64,000 nt of DNA from Castor canadensis (GCF_047511655.1 NC_133398.1:39747638-39811637), one strand, 5' to 3'; counted from the first letter of the stretch, positions 23,405 through 35,534 are shown. Numbers and translations: made by a program. The notes: generated by a model from the letters alone, not told the origin.

Positions 23405-23407
<3 letters not shown>
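23329..23407 (+). mobile_element. ID-like SINE whose tail became (CA)n
   Basis: The unit ends gattcccagcac and runs straight into the dinucleotide array. Confidence 0.75.

Positions 23408-23448
<41 letters not shown>
23407..23448. repeat. (CA)n microsatellite
   Basis: About 20 pure CA units at the 3' tail position of a SINE. Confidence 0.95.
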
Positions 23449-23451
<3 letters not shown>

Positions 23452-23535
23452 CCTTGATATTTTTATTCCTGGACTTGAGCCAAGAATTCAAGGCTATTGG
23501 GAAACACAGTGAGATTCTGTCTCAAAAAAGAAAAA

Positions 23536-23756
23536 AAGGTCAGGTGGGCACTAGTGGCTGATGCCTGTAATGATAGCTATTTGGGAGGCTGAGATCAGGA
23601 GGACTGGAGTTTGAGGCCAGCCCAGGCAAATAGTTTGTGAGACCCTATCTCCAAAATAACCAGAGAAAAATGGACTAAAGGTGTGGCTCAAGGGTAGAGC
23701 CCTTGCTTTGCAAGCACAAAGTCCTGAATTTAAACCCTAGTCTAACCAAAAAAAGA
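23536..23756 (+). mobile_element. Composite B1 + ID-like SINE
   Basis: Long ID subtype: contains aaaataaccagagaaaaatg at the joint, then gtggctcaagggtagagccc. Confidence 0.85.
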
Positions 23757-24059
23757 GTCATTCTTCTGATGAAAATTCTGTGATTTTTTTTTTCCATTTC
23801 ACTCAGGTATCCACATTGATTACTTCTTTCAGGTTTCTTCAAAAGAAACCTTCCACAATACACAAAAATATCATTATCACATATCCTGCTTCATTTTTCT
23901 TTATAGCATGTATCCTTACATGGTCTATGTATTTCTTTGTTTATGGTCTGCTTCTCCCCTCTAGACTGTATGCTCTTGAAAGCAGTAATTTTGTTTTGTT
24001 CACTGTAATAGCTCTAGCTCCTAGAACAATGCCAGGTGTGTAAAAGGTGTTCAAAGTTG

Positions 24060-25330
24060 AATGACTGAATAAATGTACCAGGCTATAGAAAGTTAGAGCT
24101 GTTTTGATTTCAATGAGCCCAAGACACTTGAGAGTGTGAGATGCAGGTGCCCCTATGGGCTCCTATAGCCATATGCCTCCCACTAGACCAGCAGGAGGAG
24201 CTGATTATAATGCCCCAGATTCTTCTCTCTGGGAATTACTGTTGTCTATCTGTGATTGTGAGTTTGAGGACCTGGACCATACAGGATTTATATGGTTTGG
24301 GGATGGTACAGAGGGCAGCCCCATCAATCTTAAAGGTAGAGAAGTTTTCCAAGTTCCAACTGAAGAAACTTGACTGAGTGGTTTAAAAAAAAATTGAAAG
24401 AAAACCCTTTTTTAGGGTGTGTTTATAGAAAGGAGAGAGTGGCAGATGGAATTGGAGAGATGGATGAGAACTTCTATAGAACCCACACTAAACAAGGAGT
24501 CTACAGTAGTCTTAACTTGAGATGTGGTGGAGATCCATGAAAGAATTTAAGCAGGGTGGTGTTGATGGTGGTAACATGATCAGATTTGTGTTTTGAACCA
24601 TTTCCTTTAGCTGCGGTGTGAATAGAGTGGAGGAGGCAAGTGTGAATTAGAAAAGAATGAAAAACATTCTAGGGGTGATAAGATGAACATTGAGGAATTC
24701 ATAGACTGATGTATCAGGGTGGGTGGAAAGGGTAGGAAGTTCAGTGTTGCTGGTACAAATCTGGGAATGAAGAGATAGAGGAAGGCAAAGCAGAATAAGT
24801 TAGAAGGACTCCTGTGTCTTATTTTTTTCCTGTGTTTTTCTTCTTAACGTTTATAAGAAATTCTAGGATAGATCACCATAACACATGTGATTTTTTACAA
24901 ATAAGCATTGCTGAATTGAAATAAAAGTTCTGACATGGTTTATCAATGGTGGGATATTAGTACTTGGGATTATAGTGACTATCCCCTAAACTCTTGGAAA
25001 TTAGATCCTCTCGAGTGCTAAGCTATGAAAGCACAGTGGGAGAAGTTCACTAGTCCTAAATGCAGGAGTCAAAAATAATAAAGTGCAAATTATAGGGAGA
25101 TATACATCATCATGTTTATAGGACAGACCTCTACTGGTATGCTAATTATAGGTATGACTACCAAGAATTTGAAAATATCATCATTAAAAGATGTTAATCA
25201 GAAATTGTATAGCTAATTCATCATGAAACTTAATGTCATAAAGATTATATTATCAGTTTCTTAAGTTTCTCATAAAAGTTTAAAAGTACTTTATTTGGCT
25301 ATCTAGCCAAATCAATATTATTTTCTTAAG
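24060..25330. other. Unique intergenic DNA
   Basis: No recognisable gene or repeat in about 1.27 kb. Two short overlapping ORFs near 24.15 kb have no recognised product. Confidence 0.5.
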
Positions 25331-25340
25331 TACCACCCAT

Positions 25341-25436
25341 TTTATTTATTTATTTTTATGTGGTGCTGGGGATCAAACCCAGGGTCATGTGAATGCTAGT
25401 CAAGTGCTCTGCTACTGAGCTATTCTTCCGGCCCCC
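25341..25436 (-). mobile_element. ID-like SINE (older subtype)
   Basis: Contains gtgctggggatcaaacccag and a (TTTA)n tail. Confidence 0.75.
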
Positions 25437-25545
25437 AAATATTGTTTTTAAATCTTTGTTATAATTATAAAGAAAATGTAAGGATTTTTTTTCATCAAAT
25501 TCTTCACAGGCTTCCTCAAATCACCTTGTTCTGCAAATATTACAT

Positions 25546-25735
25546 TGTTTTTGATACCCCTGGGGTTTGAACTCAGGGATTTACACTGGCAAAGCTTCAG
25601 CCATACCTCTAGTCCATTTGGCTCTGGTTATTTTGGATATGGGGTCTTGTGAACTATTGGCCTCAAATCTTGATCCTCCTGATCTCAGCTTCCCAAGAAA
25701 CCAGGATTACAGGCATGAGCCACAGATGCCTGGCC
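25546..25735 (-). mobile_element. Composite SINE with internal loss in the ID-like part
   Basis: Joint ctagtccatttggctctgg and the end aggattacaggcatgagcca are intact. Confidence 0.8.
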
Positions 25736-25788
25736 AAATATTACATTTTTATCTTTGTTCTATACCATAAAAAAGGTGAGAAGTGAGT

Positions 25789-25921
25789 TGGGCATGGTGG
25801 TACACACCTGTAATCCCAGAACTTGGGAAGCTAAGGCAGAAGGAGTTTGAGGCCAGCCTGGGCTACATAGTGAGTTTGAGTCCAGCCTACGTTGTGTAGC
25901 AAGACTCTGTCTCAAAAAAGC
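25789..25921 (+). mobile_element. B1-like SINE
   Basis: Starts tgggcatggtggtacacacc. The internal agcctgggctacatagtgag is repeated in a diverged form. Confidence 0.8.
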
Positions 25922-26329
25922 TGAGAAGCAATAGGAATTATTATCTAAAAGATAAAATAATATCCTTGGAAAATGGTCAGGAGGAGTGCCTTAGGTTGGA
26001 TTTCCCCAAAAGCAGACACTGACACAAGGATTTTGTTTAGAGATGATCTGAAGAAGTATGAGGTGGTTGGGAAGGAAGCAGTACACAGTGGGTTAATATG
26101 CAGGTTACCTCTCTGGGCAGCTGGAGCTTAGTCTGAGTGGAGAGCCTCTGGGACAGTATACTACTTGCTTCAAAATTTTTTCATCAGAGGTGAGGTCCAC
26201 TTCTGTATGTCATTTTCATTACTGCTTCCAGGGGTATAAATCCCTGTGATTCCAGCCTGTGTGTGGTAAGAGAAGGCTCCCGGAACTAGAGGAAAATCAC
26301 AGTGGGCAACATCACAGTTCTTACAGTAA

Positions 26330-26868
<539 letters not shown>

Positions 26869-27475
26869 AAAATTTTGATATACTAAACACGCAACTAAAT
26901 TTATATTTTAGTAGATTTTGGTCCTATTGCTACTAAGTGACTTCTATGATCTGACCTAGGTCTACCTGCAGAGAGGAATATGTCTTGTCTTGTCCAATTG
27001 ATGCTGCCTATAAAAATCTCTCCAGTCAGTTCACTTCTCTCCCTTTGTTCATGGTGCCAACATCCTTTGTACTAACTGTTCTCAGCCTTTCAGATCTTGC
27101 CTTCCCCTCTAATCCATTCTTTCTCACAGTGATCTTTGTAAAATGAAAAGCAAATTATGTCACCTCCTAGCTGACTCCTCAGGGGCTTTTTCATTGAATG
27201 AGCTCACATACAGTTCCAAAATGGTTTACTATCTGGCCCTTTTTTCAGATCTCACCATTTTCCTTTTATAACCAATTCCATTGGACTTTCAGCTCCATTG
27301 GACTTTGGTCATGCCTGAAAGAATATGCTAATGGCCCTGCTGTAGGGGTTTTGTAGTTGCGCCCACAGTTTGTATCATAGATCTAGAATATTCTTCCATC
27401 CGGTATTTATTTGTCTACTTCCTTTCCATCTTTCTGGATCAGTTCAATTACCCTTCCCTCAGAAAGCCCTCTCTC

Positions 27476-27564
27476 TTTTCTTTTTGCAGTGCTTGGGATG
27501 TAACCCAGGGACTGACTTGCACATGCTAGGTAAGCACTCTGCTTACCTAGATCACCAGCTCTTG
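27476..27564 (-). mobile_element. ID-like SINE (older subtype)
   Basis: Contains gcagtgcttgggatgtaacc and ends tcaccagctc. Confidence 0.65.
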
Positions 27565-27577
27565 TTTTTTGTTTGCT

Positions 27578-27660
27578 TTTTTTTCCTTTATAGTGGTTCT
27601 GGTGTTTGAACTTAGCCTATTAGGCAGGTGCTTTACCACTTGAGCCACCCTATCAGCCCT
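27578..27660 (-). mobile_element. ID-like SINE
   Basis: Contains ttaggcaggtgctttaccac. It is one of three reversed SINE units in tandem here. Confidence 0.75.
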
Positions 27661-27681
27661 TAATCTCCCCCCTCCCTCGGG

Positions 27682-27862
27682 GGGGTTTTTGTGGTACTGG
27701 GGTTTGAACTTGAGCCACTCCCACTCTGCCAGCCCTATTGTTGTGAAGGGTTTTTTGAGAGGCTCTCTCAAACTATTTGCCCAGGCTGGCTTTGCATCAT
27801 GATCTTAGTGATCTCAGACTCCTGAGTTTTGGCATTCTATGCATGAGCTTCCATGCCCAGCA
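27682..27862 (-). mobile_element. Composite SINE with shortened ID-like part
   Basis: gtggtactggggtttgaact leads directly into the B1-like part via ccagccctattgttgtgaag. Confidence 0.75.
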
Positions 27863-29045
27863 ACAGATAAGTCTTTTTTGATTCCCCTTCCAACCCTCTT
27901 CTACTCTATTGTTTCTTTGGAGAACCGTAATATAGCTTTCACAAATATAAAAACAAAATATGGTTTCCCAGCTATACTTTCTCCTGGAACTCTGTACTTT
28001 CCTTTTGAGCAATTCTCTAGACCAGACCACCAAAGCCTCTGGGTCCAGCTGCATTTTTCTTAGCCTAGGAGTCTCAAAGTCTCAAAGAATGAAGACTTCG
28101 GGGGTCACGTTTATATGAGTGAATGGGGACAGACAGTGGCAAACTGGAGAGCACATGCCAGCGATTCACAATTCTATTTGTTGTCAGTTTGCTCAATTTA
28201 TTGATTTTTTTCCAAGAGACTGACTAATAATTCTAATTTCACATGAGACTTAATTTCTGACTGTTAGAATTTTAAAAAATCCAGAGCAGAACAGCCAAAA
28301 ACAGTTTGAAAAGGAAGAACAACATTGGAGATCTCATCCTTCCTGATTCCAAAAATTATTTAAAAGCTATTAATAATCAAAACAGTGTAATACTGGCATA
28401 AAAACAGATCAATCAACTAGAACAGAAAAATACTAGAAATAAACCCTAGCATATATGATCAAATGATTTTCAGCAAGCATGACAAGACCAAAAAGGACAG
28501 AGCAGTCTACTCAACAGATGGTGTTGGGGAAACTGGATATCCACATGCAAACAATGAAGCTGGACCCTTACCCTACACAGTATACAAAACAAACTCAAAA
28601 ATAATCAGACATAAATGTAAGGTCTAAAACTATAAACTTCTAAGAAGAAAACATAGAGGAAAAGCTTCACAACAGATTCGGCAATGATTTCTTGGATATG
28701 AACAACAGGCAGCAAAATTATAGGTAAATTGGACATCAAAATAAATTTCTGTGCTTCTAAGTATACAATCAACACAGTGAAAAGCCAACCTGAAAAATGG
28801 AAGAAAATATTTACAAATCTTGTATTTGATCAGATGTACAAAGAACTTCTACAACACAACAAAAACTACAAATAACCTTTAAAAATGGGCAAAGGACTTG
28901 AACAGATATTTCAAATGGAAAAGAAGTATATAACATGTAAATCACTAATCATTAGGGAAATATAAATCAAAACAACAGAGAGATGTCACCTCATTGTGGG
29001 TATATATGGCTGTTATAAAAAGAAAAACAAAAAAACAACCCAGAG

Positions 29046-29237
29046 CCAGATGCCGGTGGCGCACGCCTGTAATCCTAGCTTCTTAGGAGACAGAGATTGG
29101 TTGATCGCGGTTCAAAGTCAGTCTGGGCAAATGGTTTGCGAGGCCCTATCTTGAAAAAAGTCTTCACAAAAAAGGGCTGGTATAGCCTCTGAGTTTAAGT
29201 CCCAGTACCACAAAAAACAAAACAACAACAAAAAAAA
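29046..29237 (+). mobile_element. Composite SINE inserted in the ancient L1
   Basis: Contains ccggtggcgcacgcctgtaa, with a CpG-rich left end suggesting relative youth. Short ID subtype. Confidence 0.85.
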
Positions 29238-29259
29238 ACACCAAAAAACAAAACACAAA

Positions 29260-29345
29260 CCAGGACTAGGAGCATGGCTGTAGTAGTAGAGTGCTTGCCT
29301 AGCAAGCATAAATCCTGAGTTCAGTCCCCAGTACTAACAAAACAA
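29260..29345 (+). mobile_element. ID-like SINE
   Basis: Sits in or next to the A-rich tail of the previous SINE, a favoured landing site. Confidence 0.8.
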
Positions 29346-29483
29346 AAACCAAAAAACAAAGTAACAAGTATTGACAAGTATGTGGAGAAACTGGAACCAT
29401 GGTGCACTATTAGGATATAAAATGTTGCAGCAGCTATGGAAAACACATTATGATAATTCCTTAAAGTATTAAAAATAGAATTA

Positions 29484-29708
29484 CACCAAGTGCCAGTGGC
29501 TCACACTTGTAATCTTAGCTACTTGGGAGGCTGAGATTGGCAGGATTGCTATTTGAGGCCAGCCTGGGCAAATAGTTCATGAGTCTCCATCTCTAAAATA
29601 ACCAGAGCAAAATGGACTGGTGGTGCTCAAGTGGTATAACACCTGCTTTGCAAGTGTGCGTTCCTAAGTTCAAACCCCAGTCTTGCCAAAAAAAAAAAAA
29701 AAAAAAAT
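29484..29708 (+). mobile_element. Composite SINE inserted in the ancient L1
   Basis: Long ID subtype with aaaataaccagagcaaaatg at the joint and an 18-A tail. Confidence 0.85.
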
Positions 29709-29833
29709 TACCATATGATTTAGTAATCCCACTTCTGTGAATATATCCAAAACAATGGAAAGTAGGATCTTGAAGAGATTCATACATCCATGTTCACAGC
29801 ATTATTCAGTATAGCCAAAAGGTAAAAGCAACG

Positions 29834-30307
29834 TGTTATAGTCAATCTTGATTGTCAACTTCACACCTAGGAGATTAGTAAAGCACACCTCTGGGGTGTC
29901 TGTGAGGGCCTTTCCAGAGGCAACTAGATCATGAGAGCTCTGACTTAATGAATGGTTTCATCCATTGATGGATTCAGACTATTGAATTCTTTGAATAGAC
30001 TACTGGGAAATGGTGAACTGTGGAAGGTGGGGCCTGCTTGGAGGAAGTAGGTCACCGGGGTGTGTTCTTGGGGACTGTATCTTTGCCTTGGCCCTTCTGG
30101 TTAAAGTTTGGCTCTGCTTCCTGTTTGCCATGAGGTTAAACAGCTTCCTCCTCCATACATGCTCTCACTGTCATGATACTCTGCCCAAGTATGTGGGTCA
30201 AGCAACCATGGACTGAGCCTTGGAAACTGCAAGCCAAAATAAATTCTTCTTCCTTTGAGTTGTTTTAGACAGGTATTTAGTCACAGTGACATGAAAAGTA
30301 ACTAACA
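29834..30307 (+). mobile_element. Solo LTR, MaLR-like, inserted in the ancient L1
   Basis: Begins TGTTATAG and ends TAACA. The L1 reading resumes immediately after (cccgaatgtccctcaatg). Contains aggtggggcctgcttggagg and aataaattcttcttcc, the poly(A) region of such LTRs. No coding content. Confidence 0.7.
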
Positions 30308-30387
30308 ACCCGAATGTCCCTCAATGGATAAATGTATTAACTGTGGTGTAGATGCAATGGAGTACTTAGCCTTAAAAGGAAGTTCTC

Positions 30388-30482
30388 TACAACTTTTTTT
30401 TGGTGGTACTGGGGTTTGAACTCAGGGCCTCTCACACTTGCTAGGCATGCACTCTTTCCCCTTGAGCTACTCCTCCAGCCCT
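30388..30482 (-). mobile_element. ID-like SINE inserted in the ancient L1
   Basis: Good copy: ggtactggggtttgaactca. The L1 3' UTR continues after it. Confidence 0.85.
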
Positions 30483-31218
30483 AGGAACTCCTGATATGCT
30501 ACAATGTAGATGAAATTTACTGACATTATACTAAGTGAAATAAGCCAGTCACAAAATACTATATGATTTCACTTAGATGAGGCATTTAGAGTGATCAAAC
30601 CCCTGGAAGCTGAAAGTAGAACAGGGACTTGTGAGGGAGGGGAAGATTCGGAGTTACTTAATTGAGTTTTAGTTCTGCAAGATGAAAAAGTGCTGGAGAT
30701 TAATTGCACAACAATGTGAAGTAGGTGAAAGTCTTAAGTGCCTGCTATGCCCTCAGCCATGCACTGTTACAATGACTTGCTTTTCTGGCCACCACACTAT
30801 GAATAATGGGCTAGACCTAAAAAGTTGGGCATGGAAAATTTGCCCATTTATACATTATGTGGTGAATAACTCAACTAGAATGATCCAATTCAATTTTTAG
30901 CTGTAAAGCACACAAAAAGCAGGTCAAGTAGAACCAGAGGCTTTTGAAGGAACAACAAAACTGGTTAGGTCACCACAGCTACCTTTTTTATTTTTCTTTA
31001 TCTCCAGCTGCTGCAAGCTACCTTCCTCAGTTTGAATCTGAGATGCCCCCTGTGCCTCCCACATCCTGGTGTGATTTTAATATAAGTCTGTATCTTCTCT
31101 GCTGACAAATGCGAACCTCCCACCCTCTGTTTTGAGTGCTCAGATATCTCCATCATATAGTGGAGTCTGAGTCTCTGCTTTCACATGGAAGGAAACATTG
31201 ATCAAGAAATGGGACTCC

Positions 31219-31345
31219 TAAAACTGGGTGTTGGTGGTGCACTCCTGTAATCCCAGCACTAGGAAGGCAGAGGCAGAAGGATTGAGTGGTGACTTAGTGA
31301 GACCCTGCCAGAAAGTTAAAAAAAAAAAAAGAGAAAAAGAGAAAG
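31219..31345 (+). mobile_element. B1-like SINE
   Basis: gtgttggtggtgcactcctg and gtgagaccctgccagaaag with an A/G tail. Confidence 0.75.
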
Positions 31346-31411
31346 AAATGGGATTCTTTAAGACCGTTTCCATTGCATTTGAGAAGTTTCTAAACAAGTA
31401 ATAGGAATTTT

Positions 31412-31502
31412 TGGACTGGGGGATGTGGCTCAAATGGTAGAGAGCCTGCTTTGCAAGTCCAAAGCCGTGAATTCAAACCCCAGTCGCATCAAAACTAAAA
31501 CA
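31412..31502 (+). mobile_element. ID-like SINE
   Basis: gctcaaatggtagagagcct and gaattcaaaccccagtcg. Confidence 0.85.
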
Positions 31503-31798
31503 ACAACAAAAACCAAGGAATTCTTTCATCTATCAAGATGCCTTTGAATAATCTGCAACACTTGACTTTTATGTAAGATTTTGGGTTGCTATAAAAATCA
31601 GTACACACATCTCATCTGGGCCGCCTGCTTTTCTCCTCCCTGATTCTTCCTCAGTTTATTTAATGAAAACAGCAATAAAAAAATCTTAAGAGGCTTCCCT
31701 GTGCCCATCTCCTTTCCACTCATTTCCCCCCACCTCCCAAGGGAGAAGGCAGATTGTAGTTTAGAAGGTGGTGGCAAGGCTACAGCGGGTCCCGGTTT

Positions 31799-32081
31799 TC
31801 TTTGGTGGGACTGGGGTTTGAACTTACGGCTTTACCCTTGCAAAGCTTGCACTGTACCGCGTGAGCCACACCTCCAGTCCATTTTACTTTGGTTCTTTTG
31901 GAGATGGGCGGGCTGAAGGAGTAGCTCAAGCGGTAAGAGGGCCTGCCTAGCAACCGTGAGGCCTTGAGTTCAAACCCTAGTGCCACCAAAACAAAAAACT
32001 ACCAAATATTCTGGAAATGGGATCTCGCAAACTATCAGCCTCCCAAGTAGCTAGGATTGCAGCGTGAGCCACCGGCGCCGG
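31799..32081 (-). mobile_element. Composite SINE split by an ID-like SINE
   Basis: The reversed ID-like part and joint (31799-31907) and the reversed B1-like part (31997-32081, ending gagccaccggcgccggc) are two halves of one copy, only about 270 bp upstream of APTX exon 1. Confidence 0.85.
31908..31996 (+). mobile_element. ID-like SINE nested in a composite SINE
   Basis: Plus-sense unit gggctgaaggagtagctcaa through gttcaaaccctagtgcc, opposite in orientation to its host copy. Confidence 0.85.
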
Positions 32082-32344
32082 CTAGTGAGCTGCTTCTTCC
32101 GAAGAAAGTGTCAAGAGACTGAACGGCTGTGTAGAAGGGCTACAGAGGAGACTGTTACCTGAAGTCTCTACCAGCTGCACTAAGGTAGATTCGCTGATAG
32201 ATGTTCGCAACAATGCATAGTCCCTCGACGAAACAGCGTGGGGAGGGACCAGCACTTCTCCATCCGGGCATTGGACGAGCCCCTTTTATCCAATCCGGGG
32301 AGAGGTGCTGGTGGCGTCACTAGTTGCTTTTCTGCCCTCTTGTG

Positions 32345-32419
32345 ATGTCATCCAGAAGCGCCGGAAGCGGTGAGGCATAGATGGAGTAACGTGAGCCCAT
32401 CGGTCTGTGTCATCTGGAG
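32345..32419 (+). other. APTX: APTX exon 1, non-coding here (5' end approximate)
   Basis: Ends CTGGAG|GTAAGG. Reading AGTAACGTGAGC through TGGAG in the frame that joins exon 2 gives SNV...WR followed by VMMR, which parallels the N-terminal extension of the human 356-residue isoform (starts MSNV, ends FWRV). The homologous ATG at 32381 carries one extra G, so it reads ATG GAG TAA and stops. The exon is therefore identified with confidence, but it acts as 5' UTR. Confidence 0.8.
32381..32389 (+). promoter_or_regulatory. APTX: Two-codon upstream ORF (ATG GAG TAA)
   Basis: A minimal uORF in exon 1 created by the single-base difference described for that exon. It may lower initiation at the downstream APTX start. 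Confidence 0.55.
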
Positions 32420-32825
32420 GTAAGGCAGTGGTCGGCCTACCTTGTTGCTGGCTGGCTGGGTTGAAGGCGGTGTGGGCATTAGGCCCGAGGTGACTAACCT
32501 TGAGTGATGTGCCTTGAATGACACTCTCACGGCTTGTTTCTCCATGGTCGTTGCTCCATCCTTTTCTCCTCGCGTGGGCGTGTTTCGGGGCGCTCACGTT
32601 GGTCTGCGCTCCTTTTCGCGTTCGTTCACATGTGCCCCCGACACTTGTACTTAGTTGGTCGGAACACAGCAGATAACGATTAGAGTGGCCAATGTCCATC
32701 CCAGGGAGACGGCGCGGCCTGTAGAGGAAGGCAGTGTTTCCGCCAAAAACGCCCTCTGAGAGGTACGCCCCTCCACCGCGTCCTCAACAGGCCTGTCTCG
32801 TACAGACCGATACTAGCGGTTCAAC

Positions 32826-33250
32826 GAAGCAGGGTATTTGTTTTTTTTTTTTTTTTTTTCAAATTTTGAATTATCTTTTTTATTTTTTTATTATTTTTTT
32901 TTTCATTTTTCTTTTATTATTCATATGTGCATACAAGGCTTGGTTCATTTCTCCCCCCTGCCCCCACCCCCTCCCTTACCACCCACTCCACCCCCTCCCG
33001 CTCCCCCCCTCAATACCCAGCAGAAACTATTTTGCCCTTATCTCTAATTTTGTTGTAGAGAGAGTATAAGCAATAATAGGAAGGAACAAGGGGTTTTGCT
33101 GGTTGAGATAAGGATAGCTATACAGGGCATTGACTCACATTGATTTCCTGTGTGTGGGTGTTACCTTCTAGGTTAATTCTTTTTGATCTAACCTTTTCTC
33201 TAGTTCCTGGTCCCCTTTTCCTATTGGCCTCAGTTGAAGCAGGGTATTTG
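32826..33250 (-). mobile_element. L1 3' end, antisense to APTX, with 15-bp duplication
   Basis: Element at 32841-33235, flanked by exact GAAGCAGGGTATTTG at 32826-32840 and 33236-33250. The plus-strand T-run is its A-tail. It is a 5'-truncated insertion containing only 3' UTR. Confidence 0.93.
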
Positions 33251-34681
33251 GATGGGACTAATGTGGTCCAGGTTTAGACCTTTTGGGGAATTTGACTTTC
33301 ACTGGGAATTTTGTAGAACTTTTGAGACAGGATTGTTCATGTGGGGAGACAATACAGCTCCGTCCCCTTTCACCTTAGTTGCACAGTCATTAGTTTTGAA
33401 GGATCTTTTTATATGTCTGCAGCTCCTGCTTTAATCCTATCTTCACTATTAACAGGAATAATAATAATGTTGAGTTTAAATAATTTTCCTTAGGTCACAC
33501 AGTGAGTAGATGGTGGAGCCAAGATTGAACTCAAGCAGTCCATGTTCAGAGGTCTCAGTGTTCATTGTTATTCCATATTGATCTTCAACAGTTAACAAAA
33601 TTCCCGAACACTTCACTCTGTTGTTTCCTATTATTTATGGAGAAAATTAAGACCACTAGACATGCTTTCCTTCAAATTTCTGCCTTTGCTTTTCTTCTTA
33701 ACAAACTCATCTAGATTTACACTCATTTTTATATTTCATTTAGTCTCACAAGGTGAGTTGATTGATCAAAGCAAATCTATTTTTGCTTCTGACCGTTTTT
33801 CTTTCTTTATGAGATCTGTTTTCATTAGTCATTTCTGCCCCTTTTGTCTGTGTTCCACTTGTGAATAAATAAGGTCAGGTTTCTGAGTTCTTTTCTGATA
33901 CTTCCCCCAACCAAAAAAAAGTTTTATTATTATTATGATTATTATTTTTTTGTTATCCATCCTCCTTTTACTGTCATCTAGTAAACCTTTTTTTCCCATT
34001 GTCATCCTTCTGGGAGTATTCTAAGTTTTGTCTCCATTCCCTATGCAGTCTAGCTTTCCCTTGAAATTTCACCCTAAATTTACCAGTAATTGATTATTAA
34101 ATCAGATAAGAATTTTTCAGTCATTATTGGATCCTTTCACTACTTTTGGGACTTGCTCATACCTCTTACAACTACTCCTTTGCTTTCCAGGACCGTATGC
34201 TCATCCAATTTATTCAAGTATTTTTTCTGATACGCAGGGGAGCAAGACAGAAATAGTACCTTAAAGAACTGACATTCTAGTTTTTTCTCCATGTGCCTTT
34301 CTTGCCAGTCATTTTTCCTGTAGATAGTCTTTTTCCACCTCCCATAAAATATTGAATTGGTTTCCAGTGCTTATAACTTTGGCCCACTGCTCTTTTCATT
34401 CTGTACACACTATCTGAATGAGCACGTCAAGTAACTTGGTTTAAACAAGCTACTACATGCTCCCAAAAGGAAATCATCAGCTTAGATGTATTTTTTGACT
34501 TTCACATCTGACTACCCTGATGGACATTTCTCCCTCCAAGTCCCAAAAACATTTGAAATTCAGAGGCTTGAAAGTGAAGTCAATATCTTCCCTGTACTTA
34601 ACTCATCATATCCAGCAGTAAGTTCTGATAATTTTGCCACCTAAATAGTTATCAAATCTGTGCACTTTTATTTGACCTTAC

Positions 34682-34999
34682 TACAGTAGTCCCCTTTTCC
34701 CTTATCTGTGAGGGATACATTCCAGTGGATGGCTGAACCCTCAGAACTAATAATCTATAGATACGTGCTTTTTTCCACATACATGCCTGTCTATCTCTCT
34801 GGTAAAATTTAATTTATAAATTAGATGCTGTAAGAGATTAACAACAACTAATAAAACGATTTTACTGTAACAAGAAGTTATTTAAAACATGAATTGCTTA
34901 TTTTTGGAATTTTATATTTAATATTTTTAAACCATAGTTGACCATGGGTAACTGAAACCAAAGAAAGTGGAACTGTGAATAAGGGAATGACTGTGTTGT
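34682..34999. mobile_element. Tigger/pogo-type non-autonomous DNA transposon
   Basis: Inverted ends: cagtagtccccttttccctt at the left and the complement-related gaataagggaatgactgtg at the right, with internal aatttataaattag typical of the family. No transposase. Confidence 0.7.
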
Positions 35000-35311
35000 C
35001 CTATGTCAGGCCTCATTCTTCTAGTTGACTTCTCTGCTTCTAGTCCTTTTGTCCACATACCTGCTTTCCATACTACCCCGCCAAATGGTCGTTAGAAACA
35101 AATCTTTGTAAGATTCCTGTTTCATCTTTAAAATTTGTCTGTTCATATATCTGTTCTTCTCTATCATTCATTCAGCAATCATTTGTTGTCTATTACAGAA
35201 CCCGCTGGAACTTCCAAAGTTTGAGCTTCTCAGTCAGTCACCCAGGTCTCTGCCTCCTACTTTAGGTTCCAGAAACACTGAATTTCTTCTTTGTGCACAC
35301 TGTATTATTAT

Positions 35312-35534
35312 TTTTTTCCTTTTTTTTTAATGAGACTGGAGTTGAACTCAGGGCTTTGTCCATACAAAGCAGGTACTTTACCACTTGAGCTGCATCTCCA
35401 GTCCATTTTTCTCTGTTTATTTTGGAGATAAAGTCTCATGAACTATTTGCCCAGGCTGGCCTTGAATCCAAATCCTTCTGATCTCAGCCTCCCAACTAGC
35501 TAGGATTATAGGCATAAACCACCAGCGCCTGGCT
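35312..35534 (-). mobile_element. Composite B1 + ID-like SINE
   Basis: Long subtype with ctccagtccatttttctctg at the joint. Nearly complete. Confidence 0.85.

Larger units (their letters stand above)
28290..30735 (+). mobile_element. Ancient L1 (L1M-type) 3' end, split by later insertions
   Basis: Segments 28290-29030, 29346-29483, 29709-29833, 30308-30387 and 30483-30735 join into one L1 tail. They carry the end of ORF2 (decayed) and the 3' UTR words ctcaatggataaatg and agtgaaataagccagtcaca. The reading frame is destroyed. Confidence 0.8.
32200..32640 (+). promoter_or_regulatory. APTX: APTX promoter region (modest CpG island)
   Basis: CpG-enriched DNA around exon 1. It has an inverted CCAAT (ATTGG, 32270-32274), a direct CCAAT (32290-32294), a CRE/ATF-like TGATGTCA (32343-32350) and CGCCGGAAG (32360-32367), an ETS-type site near the likely start. 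No TATA box is seen, as usual for a housekeeping repair gene. Confidence 0.7.

Noticed and set aside
32286-32699. 137-codon antisense ORF across APTX exon 1
   Set aside because: It overlaps the promoter and first exon in a GC-rich region, with no homology recognised.
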